The notes under the pieces: model-generated | What the model saw: the letters and a program-made list of their open reading frames with translations, nothing else | Told to the model about the DNA's origin: nothing | Database searches by the model: none | Translations under genes and position numbers: made by a program | Part shown: one piece after another, positions 44,878 through 52,784 of the stretch | How positions within the stretch are numbered: the first letter of the stretch is position 1 | Layout of the letters: each line of letters opens with the position of its first letter | NCBI RefSeq assembly: GCF_014201375.1 | Contig: NZ_JACHDZ010000006.1 | Coordinates: 124,001 to 188,000 of the forward strand | DNA from: Tunturiibacter empetritectus | GTDB lineage: Bacteria > Acidobacteriota > Terriglobia > Terriglobales > Acidobacteriaceae | Reading direction: 5' to 3' | DNA length: 64,000 nt

Positions 44878-45678
44878 ATGGAGGCGACCCTCACCTTCCT
44901 CGGCACCGGCACCTCCATGGGGGTGCCGACCCTCGGCTGCGACTGCGCCGTCTGCACCTCCGCCGTCTCTCCTCAGGGAGACCCCCGCAATCGCCGCACC
45001 CGCCCATCCCTCCGTCTCGACTACAACCACCACACCATCCTCGTCGACACCGGCCCCGACTTCCACGCCCAGGCCATTCGCGAGAACATCCACCGCGTCG
45101 ACGCCGTCCTCTACACCCACGGCCACGCCGACCACGTCCTCGGCTTCGACGACCTCCGCCCCCTCAGCTTCCGCGGCAACGGCAACCTGCCCATCTACGC
45201 CGACGACGCCACCGCAAAGACCCTCGAGCGCATCTTCGAGTACACCTTTCGCAAAGAAGACCGCTACCCCACCAGCGCCCGCGTTGAGATTCATCGCATC
45301 GACCCCACGCCCGGCTCAGGAGTCGATCTCTTCGGCGCATGCATACGCCGAGTCCCCGTCACCCACGGCCGCGAGCAGATCACCGGCTACCGCTTCGGAA
45401 ACGCCGCCTACCTCACCGACATGAGCGACATCCCCGCCGAGAGCATCCCGCTCCTCCAGAATCTCGACGTCCTCATCCTCGACGCCCTCCGCCGCGACCC
45501 CCATCCCAGCCACTCGCACCTCGACAAATCCGTCGCCCTCGTCGAACAACTCAAGCCGCGCCGAGCCTTCTTCACCCACATGAGCCACGACCTCGACCAC
45601 GCCGCCACCGAGGCCGACCTCCCACCCCACATCCGTCTGGCCTACGACGGCCTCAAGCTCACCTTCGAGATCGCCTGA
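44878..45678 (+). CDS. Metallo-beta-lactamase fold hydrolase, PhnP-like
   Basis: 266 residues. The MBL metal motif is THGHADHVLGFDD (about residue 80), preceded by LVDTGPDFHAQAI and followed by VTHGREQITGYRFG, AYLTDMSDIP, LILDALRRDPHPSHSHL and FFTHMSHDLDH, giving a complete two-metal site. The N-terminal GTGTSMGVPTLGCDCAVC, with its paired cysteines, is typical of PhnP-type phosphodiesterases and their relatives. The natural substrate cannot be assigned, as no phosphonate genes are nearby. Its TGA overlaps the ATG of ribF. Confidence 0.9.
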   Translation: MEATLTFLGTGTSMGVPTLGCDCAVCTSAVSPQGDPRNRRTRPSLRLDYNHHTILVDTGPDFHAQAIRENIHRVDAVLYTHGHADHVLGFDDLRPLSFRGNGNLPIYADDATAKTLERIFEYTFRKEDRYPTSARVEIHRIDPTPGSGVDLFGACIRRVPVTHGREQITGYRFGNAAYLTDMSDIPAESIPLLQNLDVLILDALRRDPHPSHSHLDKSVALVEQLKPRRAFFTHMSHDLDHAATEADLPPHIRLAYDGLKLTFEIA

Positions 45679-46664
45679 TGCAGATATTCCGCCAACTCGC
45701 CGACATACCCGCCGACTTCGGCCCATCGATCGCCACCATCGGCAACTTCGACGGCGTCCATCGCGGCCACCAGTGGGTCATCGCCGAGGTCGTAGCGCAA
45801 GCCCACGCACAAAATCTCCGCTCCATCGCCATCACCTTCGATCCTCACCCCGCACGAGTCATCCGTCCCGAATCCAGTCAACCGCTCATCACGCCGCTCC
45901 CGCAAAAACTCGAGCTGCTCGCAGCCACCGGCATCGACGCCGTCCTCGTTCTCCCATTCACCAGCGAACTCTCCCGCATGACGGCCCGCACCTTCGCCAC
46001 CGAAGTCCTCCAGCGCGCACTCCACGTCACTCAACTGCACGAGGGCGAAAACTTCCGCTTCGGCTATCAGGCCGAGGCCGGCATCGAAAGTCTCGAAGCC
46101 CTCGGCCGCGAACTAGGCTTCACCGTGCGCGTCTACGCGCCGCGCCACCTCCGCGGAGAGACTATCTCCTCAAGCCGCATCCGCCAGATGATCTCCGAAG
46201 GCGACGTCACCCACGTTCGCGCCCTGCTCGGCCGCAGCTTCGCCATCTGCGGCACACCAGCCTCAGGCCGCGGCTACGGCACCCGCTACACCGTCCCCAC
46301 CATCAACCTCGCGCCCTACGCCGAGCTGCTTCCCGCAAACGGCGTCTACATCACCTCGCTCACGGTAGGCACAGGGCCATCAAGCGAAACCTTCGACGGA
46401 GTGACCAACGTAGGCAACCGCCCAACCTTCGGCGCGGACTCCTTCACCGTCGAAACCCACCTGCTCAACTTCCACCCAATCGAGCTGAACGAAGCAACGC
46501 CGCTCGTCCTGACGTTTCTGCGTCGTCTCCGCGCCGAGATGCGCTGGCCAAATCCCGAAGCGCTGAAAGAGCAGATCGGCCGCGACGTCGCCAAAGCAAA
46601 ACGCTACTTCAATATATGTCGGGTGGTGGATTCGAAACTCCACTCCGCTCATCCGCAGGCTTAG
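45678..46664 (+). CDS. ribF: Bifunctional riboflavin kinase/FAD synthetase
   Basis: 328 residues from the ATG at 45678 (overlap TGATG with the preceding gene). Converts riboflavin to FMN and FMN to FAD. The N-terminal nucleotidyltransferase has IATIGNFDGVHRGHQWVI and ITFDPHPARVI, with LPFTSELSRMTARTF and ISSSRIRQMISEGDV; the C-terminal kinase domain has GRGYGTRYTVPTINLAPY and GVTNVGNRPTFG. Complete length. The last 56 bases overlap, in antisense, the end of the PBP1A gene; the terminal residues after YFNICRVV are not family-conserved and may be an extension caused by the overlap. Confidence 0.94.
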   Translation: MQIFRQLADIPADFGPSIATIGNFDGVHRGHQWVIAEVVAQAHAQNLRSIAITFDPHPARVIRPESSQPLITPLPQKLELLAATGIDAVLVLPFTSELSRMTARTFATEVLQRALHVTQLHEGENFRFGYQAEAGIESLEALGRELGFTVRVYAPRHLRGETISSSRIRQMISEGDVTHVRALLGRSFAICGTPASGRGYGTRYTVPTINLAPYAELLPANGVYITSLTVGTGPSSETFDGVTNVGNRPTFGADSFTVETHLLNFHPIELNEATPLVLTFLRRLRAEMRWPNPEALKEQIGRDVAKAKRYFNICRVVDSKLHSAHPQA

Positions 46665-49185
46665 CCGACATAGGTGCCGGCTTCACACGCGCCGCAACGG
46701 CCTGCGGCACCGAAGTAGGCTTCACCGGCACATAGATCGCCTGCGGCGCCACCCCATTCGTCTTCGGCTTTTCCCCCGGAACCGATGGCGCTGGGCCAGC
46801 TGGGGGATTAGCAGTGAGAGCACCTTTAGCCTTCTCCCCGCTCGTCGACCCGGAACCTATCGCCCCGGAATCTTCTGCTTGTACCTTCTTCACCTGCGGA
46901 CGAACCGGACTAGCCTCGCCCACCCCAGTCCCGAGCGGCACGTCCAGCCTCTTCTTCGCCGCACCCGCAGTCGGAAACGCCTCATCCGGCCTGGTCGCAA
47001 TCGCGGCCCTCATAAAATCCATCCACATCGGAAGCGCCGCGCGTGCCCCCGTCTCTTTTTCTCCAAGCGACTCGCGGTCGTCAAATCCAATCCACGTCCC
47101 ACACGTAATCGACGGCGAAAATCCGACAAACCACGCATCGGTATAGTCGTTCGTCGTCCCCGTCTTGCCTCCCAGAGGATGCTTCAACTGCGAAGCCGAA
47201 GCCCCCGTCCCATACCGCACCACCGCCTGCAGCAACTGCATCATCGTGCGCGCCGTATCCACCGAGACAACTTCCGACACCTGCGACGGAGACGGGTCCA
47301 GCGGCAGTCCATCGGCTTGCGTAATCCTCCGAATGTATCGGGGTTCAATCCGGATGCCGTCGTTCGGAAATACGCTGTACGCGCTCACCTGCTCCGCGAG
47401 ACTAATATCCGCCGAACCAATCGCCACCGGCAGAAACGCCGGGATATTGCTCGTAATCCCGAAGCGATGCGCCGTCTCGATCACCTTGCGGATTCCATAC
47501 CGGTCCGCCAGCTTCAGCGCGGGAATATTCCTCGACTCGGCGAACGCATTCATCAGCGACATCGCGCCTTTGTAGTCGCCCTCATAGTTGTGCGGCGTAT
47601 AAGGCCCGTTCGGCGTAGGAAAGGTCGTCGGCCCATCGACGATGATGTCCGTAGGCTTAGCCCCACCCTCAATCGCCGTCGTATAAACATAAGGCTTGAA
47701 CGACGAACCCACCTGTCGCTGCGACTGCGTGGCGCGATTGAACTGCGACAACGCAAAGTCCCTGCCCCCCACCATCGCCAGCACCTCGCCGGTCGAGTTG
47801 TCCACCGCCATTATCGAAGCCTGCGCGCCCGAATCCTGCTGCAGCGACACCTTCAGCGAACCATCCGGCGAACTACCCTCCACCCTCACATAAACAACAT
47901 CTCCCGTGCGCAGGAAACCATCGCCGTCGACATTCTGCGTCCATCTCCAGTCTTCCGGAGTCAGCACAGCCTGCCACGCACCAAGCTTTACCGTCACCTT
48001 CTTCGCAGTAACAACCGTCACCACACCGTGAACGTAGCTTCCGTTCTCAATCGGCTGCACCCAGTCTGGATGGCGATAGCTCTCCACGTCCGCCCCATCC
48101 AGCACCACGTTCGGCAGCCTTCCCTTCCACCCACGCCGCCGCTCATACGTCGCTGTGCCATCCAGAATCGCCTTATTCGCCACCTGCTGCAGATCCAGAT
48201 CAAGCGTCGTATAAACCTTCAGTCCCGCGCCATGCACCTCTTCCACGCCAAACTGCTTCTCCAGCTGCCTTCGCACCTCTTCCACAAAATACGGTGCGAT
48301 GCTGTTTGCCGGCGCCTCCAGGTGCAGCCCCAGCGGCGCTGCCTCCGCCTCCTCCGCCTGCTTCTTCGTGATCTTGCCATCGGCAAGCATCTCGCTGAGC
48401 ACAAGATTTCTACGCCTCAACGCGCGGTCAGGATACTTGATCGGCGAGTAAGCCTCAGGCCCCTTCGGCAGCGCAGCCAGAAGCGCAGCCTCCGGCAACG
48501 TCAGATCCCGCACCTTCTTGTTGAAGAAGTACTCCGACCCAGCCTCAAACCCATACGTCCCATGCCCCAGGTAGATCTGGTTCGCATACAGCTCGAAGAT
48601 CTGCTGCTTCGTAAATCGCCGCTCGATCTGCACCGACAGGAAGATCTCCTGCAGCTTGCGGCCATACGTCTTCTCCGACGAGAGAAACAAGTTACGCGCC
48701 AGCTGCATCGTCAGCGTCGACGCCCCCTGCGTCTTCCCGCTCGAATGCAGATCCCGGTACGCGGCCCCAACAGCCCGCACCAGGTTCACCCCCCAGTTGC
48801 TCTCAAAACTCTTGTCTTCAATCGAGATAATTGCCTGCTTCAGAACCGTCGGAAACTCCGAATACGGCAGCACCACGCGACGCTCCAGCGCAAACGAGCC
48901 AAACGGCTTCCCATGCACATCCAGCAACTCCGTCGTAGTGTTCGGACGATACCTCGCCAGGTCATCCATCTGCGGCAGATCAATGGAGTAAACCAGCATC
49001 AGCCCGCAAAGCGCGCCAAAGACCGCAGACAGCCCCAGCAGCGCATAAAACGTAACCCGTCTCGCAATTCGCCGGCTGGGATAATCAGGTCCGTTCAGCG
49101 TCGCGCGGCGAAGCGCACGTTGCCAATCGGGTATCTCGTCATCAGGCGTTGGCGGCCTTCTCTCGGGGCTGTGTAGGCTCTGCAC
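46609..49185 (-). CDS. Penicillin-binding protein 1A family (transglycosylase/transpeptidase)
   Basis: 858 residues, bifunctional class A PBP polymerising and cross-linking peptidoglycan. A cytoplasmic N-terminus and one membrane helix (about 44-67) precede the GT51 domain with catalytic Glu123 in SIEDKSF, then GASTLTMQLARNLFLS and ERRFTKQQIFELYANQIYLG. The transpeptidase domain has Ser494 in SSFK, a middle SRN-type motif in FAESRNIPALKLAD, and KTGTTNDYTDAWFVGFSP. The C-terminal 110 residues are a disordered Pro/Ala/Lys tail ending in PPPDIY. The tail is encoded in part by DNA antisense to ribF. Confidence 0.94.
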   Translation of the reverse strand: MQSLHSPERRPPTPDDEIPDWQRALRRATLNGPDYPSRRIARRVTFYALLGLSAVFGALCGLMLVYSIDLPQMDDLARYRPNTTTELLDVHGKPFGSFALERRVVLPYSEFPTVLKQAIISIEDKSFESNWGVNLVRAVGAAYRDLHSSGKTQGASTLTMQLARNLFLSSEKTYGRKLQEIFLSVQIERRFTKQQIFELYANQIYLGHGTYGFEAGSEYFFNKKVRDLTLPEAALLAALPKGPEAYSPIKYPDRALRRRNLVLSEMLADGKITKKQAEEAEAAPLGLHLEAPANSIAPYFVEEVRRQLEKQFGVEEVHGAGLKVYTTLDLDLQQVANKAILDGTATYERRRGWKGRLPNVVLDGADVESYRHPDWVQPIENGSYVHGVVTVVTAKKVTVKLGAWQAVLTPEDWRWTQNVDGDGFLRTGDVVYVRVEGSSPDGSLKVSLQQDSGAQASIMAVDNSTGEVLAMVGGRDFALSQFNRATQSQRQVGSSFKPYVYTTAIEGGAKPTDIIVDGPTTFPTPNGPYTPHNYEGDYKGAMSLMNAFAESRNIPALKLADRYGIRKVIETAHRFGITSNIPAFLPVAIGSADISLAEQVSAYSVFPNDGIRIEPRYIRRITQADGLPLDPSPSQVSEVVSVDTARTMMQLLQAVVRYGTGASASQLKHPLGGKTGTTNDYTDAWFVGFSPSITCGTWIGFDDRESLGEKETGARAALPMWMDFMRAAIATRPDEAFPTAGAAKKRLDVPLGTGVGEASPVRPQVKKVQAEDSGAIGSGSTSGEKAKGALTANPPAGPAPSVPGEKPKTNGVAPQAIYVPVKPTSVPQAVAARVKPAPMSAKPADERSGVSNPPPDIY

Positions 49186-49259
49186 GAAGTCTCACAATAG
49201 CATGGCAGAGTGGGCGTTACTCTCCCACAAAAGGGCCAATCGCGCCCGAAACCACCAGC

Positions 49260-50492
49260 CTAAGCAGCCTTGCTCTTCAACAGGTCCAGCGCCTTCGTAA
49301 GTTGCTCATCCACCGTCACCGCCGGCTTCTGCAGCGGCTGCTGCGACTTCTCCGCCGGAGTCGTCGTATCCTCTTCCGCCACCGCATCCTCTGCGGTCGA
49401 AGCCACCAGAACGCCCGGCGTCACGCCATCATCCTGCAGCTTCTTCCCCGAAGGCGACTCATACTTCGCAATCGAAAGAATCAACGCCGCACCATCCGGC
49501 AACTCAAACGTCTTCTGTTGAGCACCTTCGCCAAACGTCTTCTCGCCAACCAGGTCCGCCCGCTTGTTATCCAGCAGCGCCGCAGCCACCAGCTCCGCAG
49601 GGCCCGCCGTCCCACGATTTACCAGCACCACCACCGGAGCCGTCGTATTGATCGCCTTCGACGCCTCCGCCGTAAACGTCTGCTTCGCTACCTTCTGCCC
49701 TTCAAGAATCGTAATCGTGCCGTCCTTCAGGAAGAAGTTCGCCAGCCGAGTCGCCTCCGGCATATCCCCCGCCGCAACGTCGCGCAGATCCAGCAGAATC
49801 TTCTTATTCCCCACCTTCGGCATCGCCTTCAGCTTCGTCTCAATCTGCTGCACATGGTCATGATCCAGCACGCCCGGCTTCAGATAAAGGATCGACGAGT
49901 TCTCATACATCGTCTCCGCAACCGGCGGCGGCGGCGTCGAAACCCGCGTCATCACAATCTTATCCGGAGCAGCCTTCCGCGGTCGCACCACCGAAACCGT
50001 CAGCTCGCTCCCCGGTTGCCCTTCCAGCAACAGCTGAATCATCGCCAGCGAGATATCCCGCGTATCCTGCGGTCCGATCGCCTCAATGATGTCGCCATCA
50101 GAGAGATTCGCCTTATCCGCCGGACTCCCCGGCACCACCGAAACCACGGTCGCATACCCAAACCGCTTCGAAACATTGATCCCCACCTGCGCCTTGCCGC
50201 CCTTATCCGCCTTGAACGCCTTGTAGTCCTCCGGCGTCAGATAGCTCGAGTCCGCATCGAGCGACTCCAGCAAGCCACGCAGCGCGCCATTGGTCACCGC
50301 ATTGATATTCGGCTCTTCAACGTAGTCGGTTTGAATATGCCGCAGCACCTCGCTGTACACGTTGATCTGGCGATACGCCCCATCCTGCGGCTCACTCGCA
50401 GCGTTCACAGGGTTCGAGTTCACCCCAAGAAACACCGTGACAACCAGAACAACCGACACAGCGAGCAACAGAATCTTCGAGATCTTAGGCAT
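49260..50492 (-). CDS. S41 (C-terminal processing peptidase) family protein, catalytic Ser and Lys absent
   Basis: 410 residues from the ATG at 50492. An N-terminal signal or anchor (ISKILLLAVSVVLVVTVFLG) is followed by the S41 N-terminal helices, a PDZ domain (about 90-170; PGSPADKANLSDGDIIEAIG) and the S41 core. In active CtpA/Prc enzymes the nucleophile sits in SASASE and the Lys in FGKG, 25 residues apart. Here the matching sequence is GTAGPAELVAAALL with Gly297, and TFGEGAQQ with Glu322, also 25 apart. The scaffold is thus intact but both catalytic residues are replaced. It is probably a periplasmic peptide-binding or regulatory protein; next to PBP1A. Confidence 0.88.
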   Translation of the reverse strand: MPKISKILLLAVSVVLVVTVFLGVNSNPVNAASEPQDGAYRQINVYSEVLRHIQTDYVEEPNINAVTNGALRGLLESLDADSSYLTPEDYKAFKADKGGKAQVGINVSKRFGYATVVSVVPGSPADKANLSDGDIIEAIGPQDTRDISLAMIQLLLEGQPGSELTVSVVRPRKAAPDKIVMTRVSTPPPPVAETMYENSSILYLKPGVLDHDHVQQIETKLKAMPKVGNKKILLDLRDVAAGDMPEATRLANFFLKDGTITILEGQKVAKQTFTAEASKAINTTAPVVVLVNRGTAGPAELVAAALLDNKRADLVGEKTFGEGAQQKTFELPDGAALILSIAKYESPSGKKLQDDGVTPGVLVASTAEDAVAEEDTTTPAEKSQQPLQKPAVTVDEQLTKALDLLKSKAA

Positions 50493-50635
50493 AGTTCGGA
50501 GCAACTCCAAGGGGTATTCCTGGCGCAACAAAAGTTAGACGCACCCGCAGGCGAAATGACCCCGCAGGCAAAACAATATAGACAAAATGATACTCTCGAT
50601 CCATACAGAGTGCGCCAGCAGTCGCTATAACACTT

Positions 50636-50712
50636 TGGTGGCGGTGGACAGAATCGAACTGTCGACCTACGGGTTATGAGTCCGTCGCTCTAACCATCTG
50701 AGCTACACCGCC
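50636..50712 (-). tRNA. tRNA-Met (anticodon CAT), elongator type
   Basis: Leftward. Acceptor stem GGCGGTG pairs with CACCGCC, then A and encoded CCA (ending at 50636). The D-arm reads GCTCAGATGGTTAGAGC; the anticodon loop CTCATAA gives CAT. The anticodon stem ACGGA/CCCGT has one A-C mismatch next to the loop. It lacks the initiator features (a C1 mismatch in the acceptor and three G-C pairs in the anticodon stem), so elongator Met is most likely; tRNA-Ile2 with a modified C is the alternative. Confidence 0.9.
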
Positions 50713-50753
50713 GATGTGTGTAAGGGGTATGCCGGCGCAAAACTCCTCTGTAG

Positions 50754-51602
50754 TCAGAGAGAACCATCGCCACGGCACAGCCATCTCCAATCATACTTGA
50801 TTCCGGCCACAGCGAAAAGCCGCCCAGCGACCGCGAGCAGCAGGCCTGCGACAGCGATCAGCCGACCAGCCAAAGCGGAAAGCCGAGCATCCTCGGCGTC
50901 ATCCCCGCCCGCCTCGCCTCCACGCGCCTCCCGCGCAAAGTCCTCCGCACCATAGCCGGACGCCCCATGCTCGCCTGGGTCTACGAGGCCGCCAGCGCCT
51001 GCCCCCAGCTCGATCGCGTCCTCATCGCCACCGACTCCGACGAGGTCGCCGAGCTCTGCCACCGCAACCACTGGCCCGTCCAGCTCACCTCACCCGACCT
51101 CCCCAGCGGCACCGACCGTGTCCACGCCGTCGCCCGCCACCACCACGCCGACATCTACGTCAACATCCAGGGCGACGAGCCCCTCCTCAAACCCCAGCAC
51201 CTCACCGCCCTTCTCCGCCCCTTCACCCACCACCACGTCGAAGTCTCCACCCTCAAAGTCCTCTGCACCCCCGAAAACATCGCCAACCCAAACGCCGTAA
51301 AGGTAGTCACCGCCGCCGACGGCCGCGCCCTCTACTTCTCCCGAGCCACCATCCCATACGACCGCGATGGAGCCGCCCCCGAATACTGGAAGCACATCGG
51401 CCTCTACGCCTACCGCAAGGCCACGCTCGAGCGCTTCCCCACCCTACCCCCCAGCCTCCTCGAACAAACCGAACGCCTCGAGCAACTTCGCTTCCTCGAA
51501 AACGGCATCAGCATCTACGTCGAACCGACCGAGTTTGACACCATCGGCGTAGACACCGAAGCAGACCTCCAACGCGTAGAGGCCCTCCTCCTGCGCCAAT
51601 AA
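50754..51602 (+). CDS. kdsB: 3-deoxy-manno-octulosonate cytidylyltransferase (KdsB), start codon undetermined
   Basis: KdsB makes CMP-KDO for lipopolysaccharide. The conserved N-terminus ILGVIPARLASTRLPRKVL is encoded from 50889, and GRPMLAWVYEAA, YVNIQGDEPLL, IPYDRDGA, KHIGLYAYRKATLERF, and LEQLRFLENG follow, all normal. The first ATG in frame (50967) lies after this essential nucleotide-binding segment, so it cannot be the true start. The frame is open back to a TAG at 50751, yet no ATG, GTG or TTG occurs between 50754 and 50966. ATC at 50766, behind AGAGAG, is one candidate. Coordinates give the whole open frame. A frameshift in the 5' part is the other explanation. Confidence 0.82.
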   Translation, partial: SERTIATAQPSPIILDSGHSEKPPSDREQQACDSDQPTSQSGKPSILGVIPARLASTRLPRKVLRTIAGRPMLAWVYEAASACPQLDRVLIATDSDEVAELCHRNHWPVQLTSPDLPSGTDRVHAVARHHHADIYVNIQGDEPLLKPQHLTALLRPFTHHHVEVSTLKVLCTPENIANPNAVKVVTAADGRALYFSRATIPYDRDGAAPEYWKHIGLYAYRKATLERFPTLPPSLLEQTERLEQLRFLENGISIYVEPTEFDTIGVDTEADLQRVEALLLRQ

Positions 51603-51710
51603 TCAAATCCGCTCCTATCCTTCCCTCCGCACCTCTCTTCGCTCCATCAACCCATCCGCAACACCACCACCCAAGACACCACCCCCACAACACCGCCATC
51701 CCATGACATC

Positions 51711-51773
51711 GTCATCCTGAGCGAAGTGACTCACGGCACTTTGTGAGTCACGCAGTCGAAGGATCCCTGTATT
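51711..51773 (+). repeat. Variable-stem intergenic repeat, copy 2
   Basis: Left flank GTCATCCTGAGCGAAG (51711-51726), perfect 8-bp stem TGACTCAC (51727-51734) / GTGAGTCA (51743-51750) with loop ggcacttt, right flank CGCAGTCGAAGGATCC ending TGTATT. The flanks match the copy at 7418 while the stem is unrelated. Confidence 0.75.
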
Positions 51774-51866
51774 TCGCCTTCGCGTTCGCCTTTGCAGTTT
51801 GCCGGTTCTTGCGTCATTCCGCACCCCGTGCGACGCCGAAGCCGAAGGAATCTGCTGTTGCCTTTG

Positions 51867-51945
51867 CCTCTAGGTACCCCAAGGCTTCAGCCTTGGGTCT
51901 CTATCGAACCAGACAGTCGTGGGGCTTTAGCCCCTGGAGTATGCC
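51867..51945. repeat. CCAAGGCTTCAGCC-type palindromes
   Basis: CCTCTAGGTACC leads into CCCAAGGC-TTCA-GCCTTGGG (8-bp perfect stem), followed 24 bases later by GGGGC-TTTA-GCCCC. It is related to the two units at 24143-24225 through CTCTAGGTA and CAAGGCTTYAG. Confidence 0.65.
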
Positions 51946-52066
51946 GTCCTCTCCAAAAACGTCCCACTTGTAGAGCCCAACCCATACCAAGCCGTCCCCC
52001 ACCCACAAAAAAACCGCCACCCCACCGAAAGCAGTAGACTAGGTTCCCACCCAAGGGAGCAGAAGC

Positions 52067-52417
52067 ATGTTGCTCGAACTAGCCAAACCCGTAGCCCTTT
52101 TCCTCTGCCTTCTCTCCCTCTTCATCATCTTCCACACCGTCTTCTTCCCCCTCGAAGACCCCCACCTCCTCCCCCAGCCCCATCAGGTCCTCAACGACCC
52201 CACTCTGGACTCGCTCCTCCTCCTCGCCCTCTCCGCAGCCATCTCCCTCATCGGCGGCCTGGTCTTCCGCGAAGCCGAGCCCCTCCCCCGCCCCTCCCTC
52301 TCCTCCACCCTGCCGCTCCAGATCTTCTATTGGGCCACCGGCATCATGCTCCTCCTCTACCCCCTCGCCTCCTTTCTCGAAACCCATTACATCTTCACCC
52401 CCACCATCCACTGGTGA
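52067..52417 (+). CDS. Small hypothetical membrane protein, three helices
   Basis: 116 residues, not recognised. GGGAG lies 9 bases before the ATG at 52067 (AAGGGAGCAGAAGC), a good ribosome site. Three hydrophobic segments are visible: LAKPVALFLCLLSLFIIFHT (about 5-25), LLLLALSAAISLIGGLVF (about 50-67), and IFYWATGIMLLLYPLASF (about 86-103), with a Pro-rich loop after the first. Codon use is like that of neighbouring genes. Function unknown; no partner gene is coupled to it. Confidence 0.72.
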   Translation: MLLELAKPVALFLCLLSLFIIFHTVFFPLEDPHLLPQPHQVLNDPTLDSLLLLALSAAISLIGGLVFREAEPLPRPSLSSTLPLQIFYWATGIMLLLYPLASFLETHYIFTPTIHW

Positions 52418-52784
52418 CGAAAATCGCTGTCAACCCCCTGAATCACATAAAGCAAGCGTATTCAACGATATAAGCGTGGCGCATCACTTAACCACAATCC
52501 TCTATAATTGAAGCAAAGGGAACAAAAACTCCGCCAAACCGCGGAGTTTTTGCGTTTAAAGCGAACACTCAGCCGTAACCCCTTTGTTTGCAAGAATCTG
52601 CAAGCAAGCCCTTTGTTATCTCGTATTTGCAGGCGAAACAAGGGTCTAAGCCATTGAAAAAAAGGCAGTTTACACACCGGTAATATGGGGGGTACCCCCT
52701 GACCCTGGAGACCTGACTCTGGAGAGAGGAGACAAGACGTTGACCGAGACATCCCGCAGGCGACACGCCCAGCAGCCACCAAAC
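52418..52784. other. Intergenic region with hairpins
   Basis: No gene recognised. A TATAAT at 52503 precedes the terminator-like hairpin at 52524-52551. The stretch 52580-52675 is less GC-rich, with repeated TTTGCA/CTTTGTT words, and ends in a G/C-run palindrome GGGGGTACCCCC (52688-52699). A leftward frame across it has no domain support. Confidence 0.55.
52524..52560 (+). terminator. Terminator-like hairpin ending TTTTTGCGTTTAAA
   Basis: Perfect 11-bp stem AAAAACTCCGC (52524-52534) / GCGGAGTTTTT (52541-52551), loop CAAACC, then GCGTTTAAA. TATAAT at 52503-52508 would start a transcript only about 40 bases long that ends here. The alternative is a plain terminator for the small membrane gene ending at 52417. 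Compare the hairpin at 24413. Confidence 0.65.

Larger units (their letters stand above)
51603..52066. other. Repeat-rich intergenic region after kdsB
   Basis: No gene recognised. It contains the second variable-stem repeat (51711-51773), TTTGC-like hexamers (51774-51800 and 51852-51868), the CCCAAGGC-TTCA-GCCTTGGG palindrome (51878-51897) and a GGGGC-TTTA-GCCCC palindrome (51921-51934). The final part is C/A-rich and leads to the ribosome site of the next gene. Confidence 0.65.

Noticed and set aside
46879-49176. A 765-codon rightward open frame over PBP1A
   Set aside because: Antisense shadow; Arg/His-rich without any domain, while the opposite strand encodes a complete PBP1A.
50716-50955. 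Small rightward frame before kdsB as a separate gene
   Set aside because: Ser/Arg/Pro/Ala repeats in a different frame overlapping the conserved KdsB N-terminus; considered only as a possible frameshift partner.
52462-52782. A 106-codon leftward frame
   Set aside because: Covers hairpins and a G/C-run palindrome; no recognisable domain and poor codon use.
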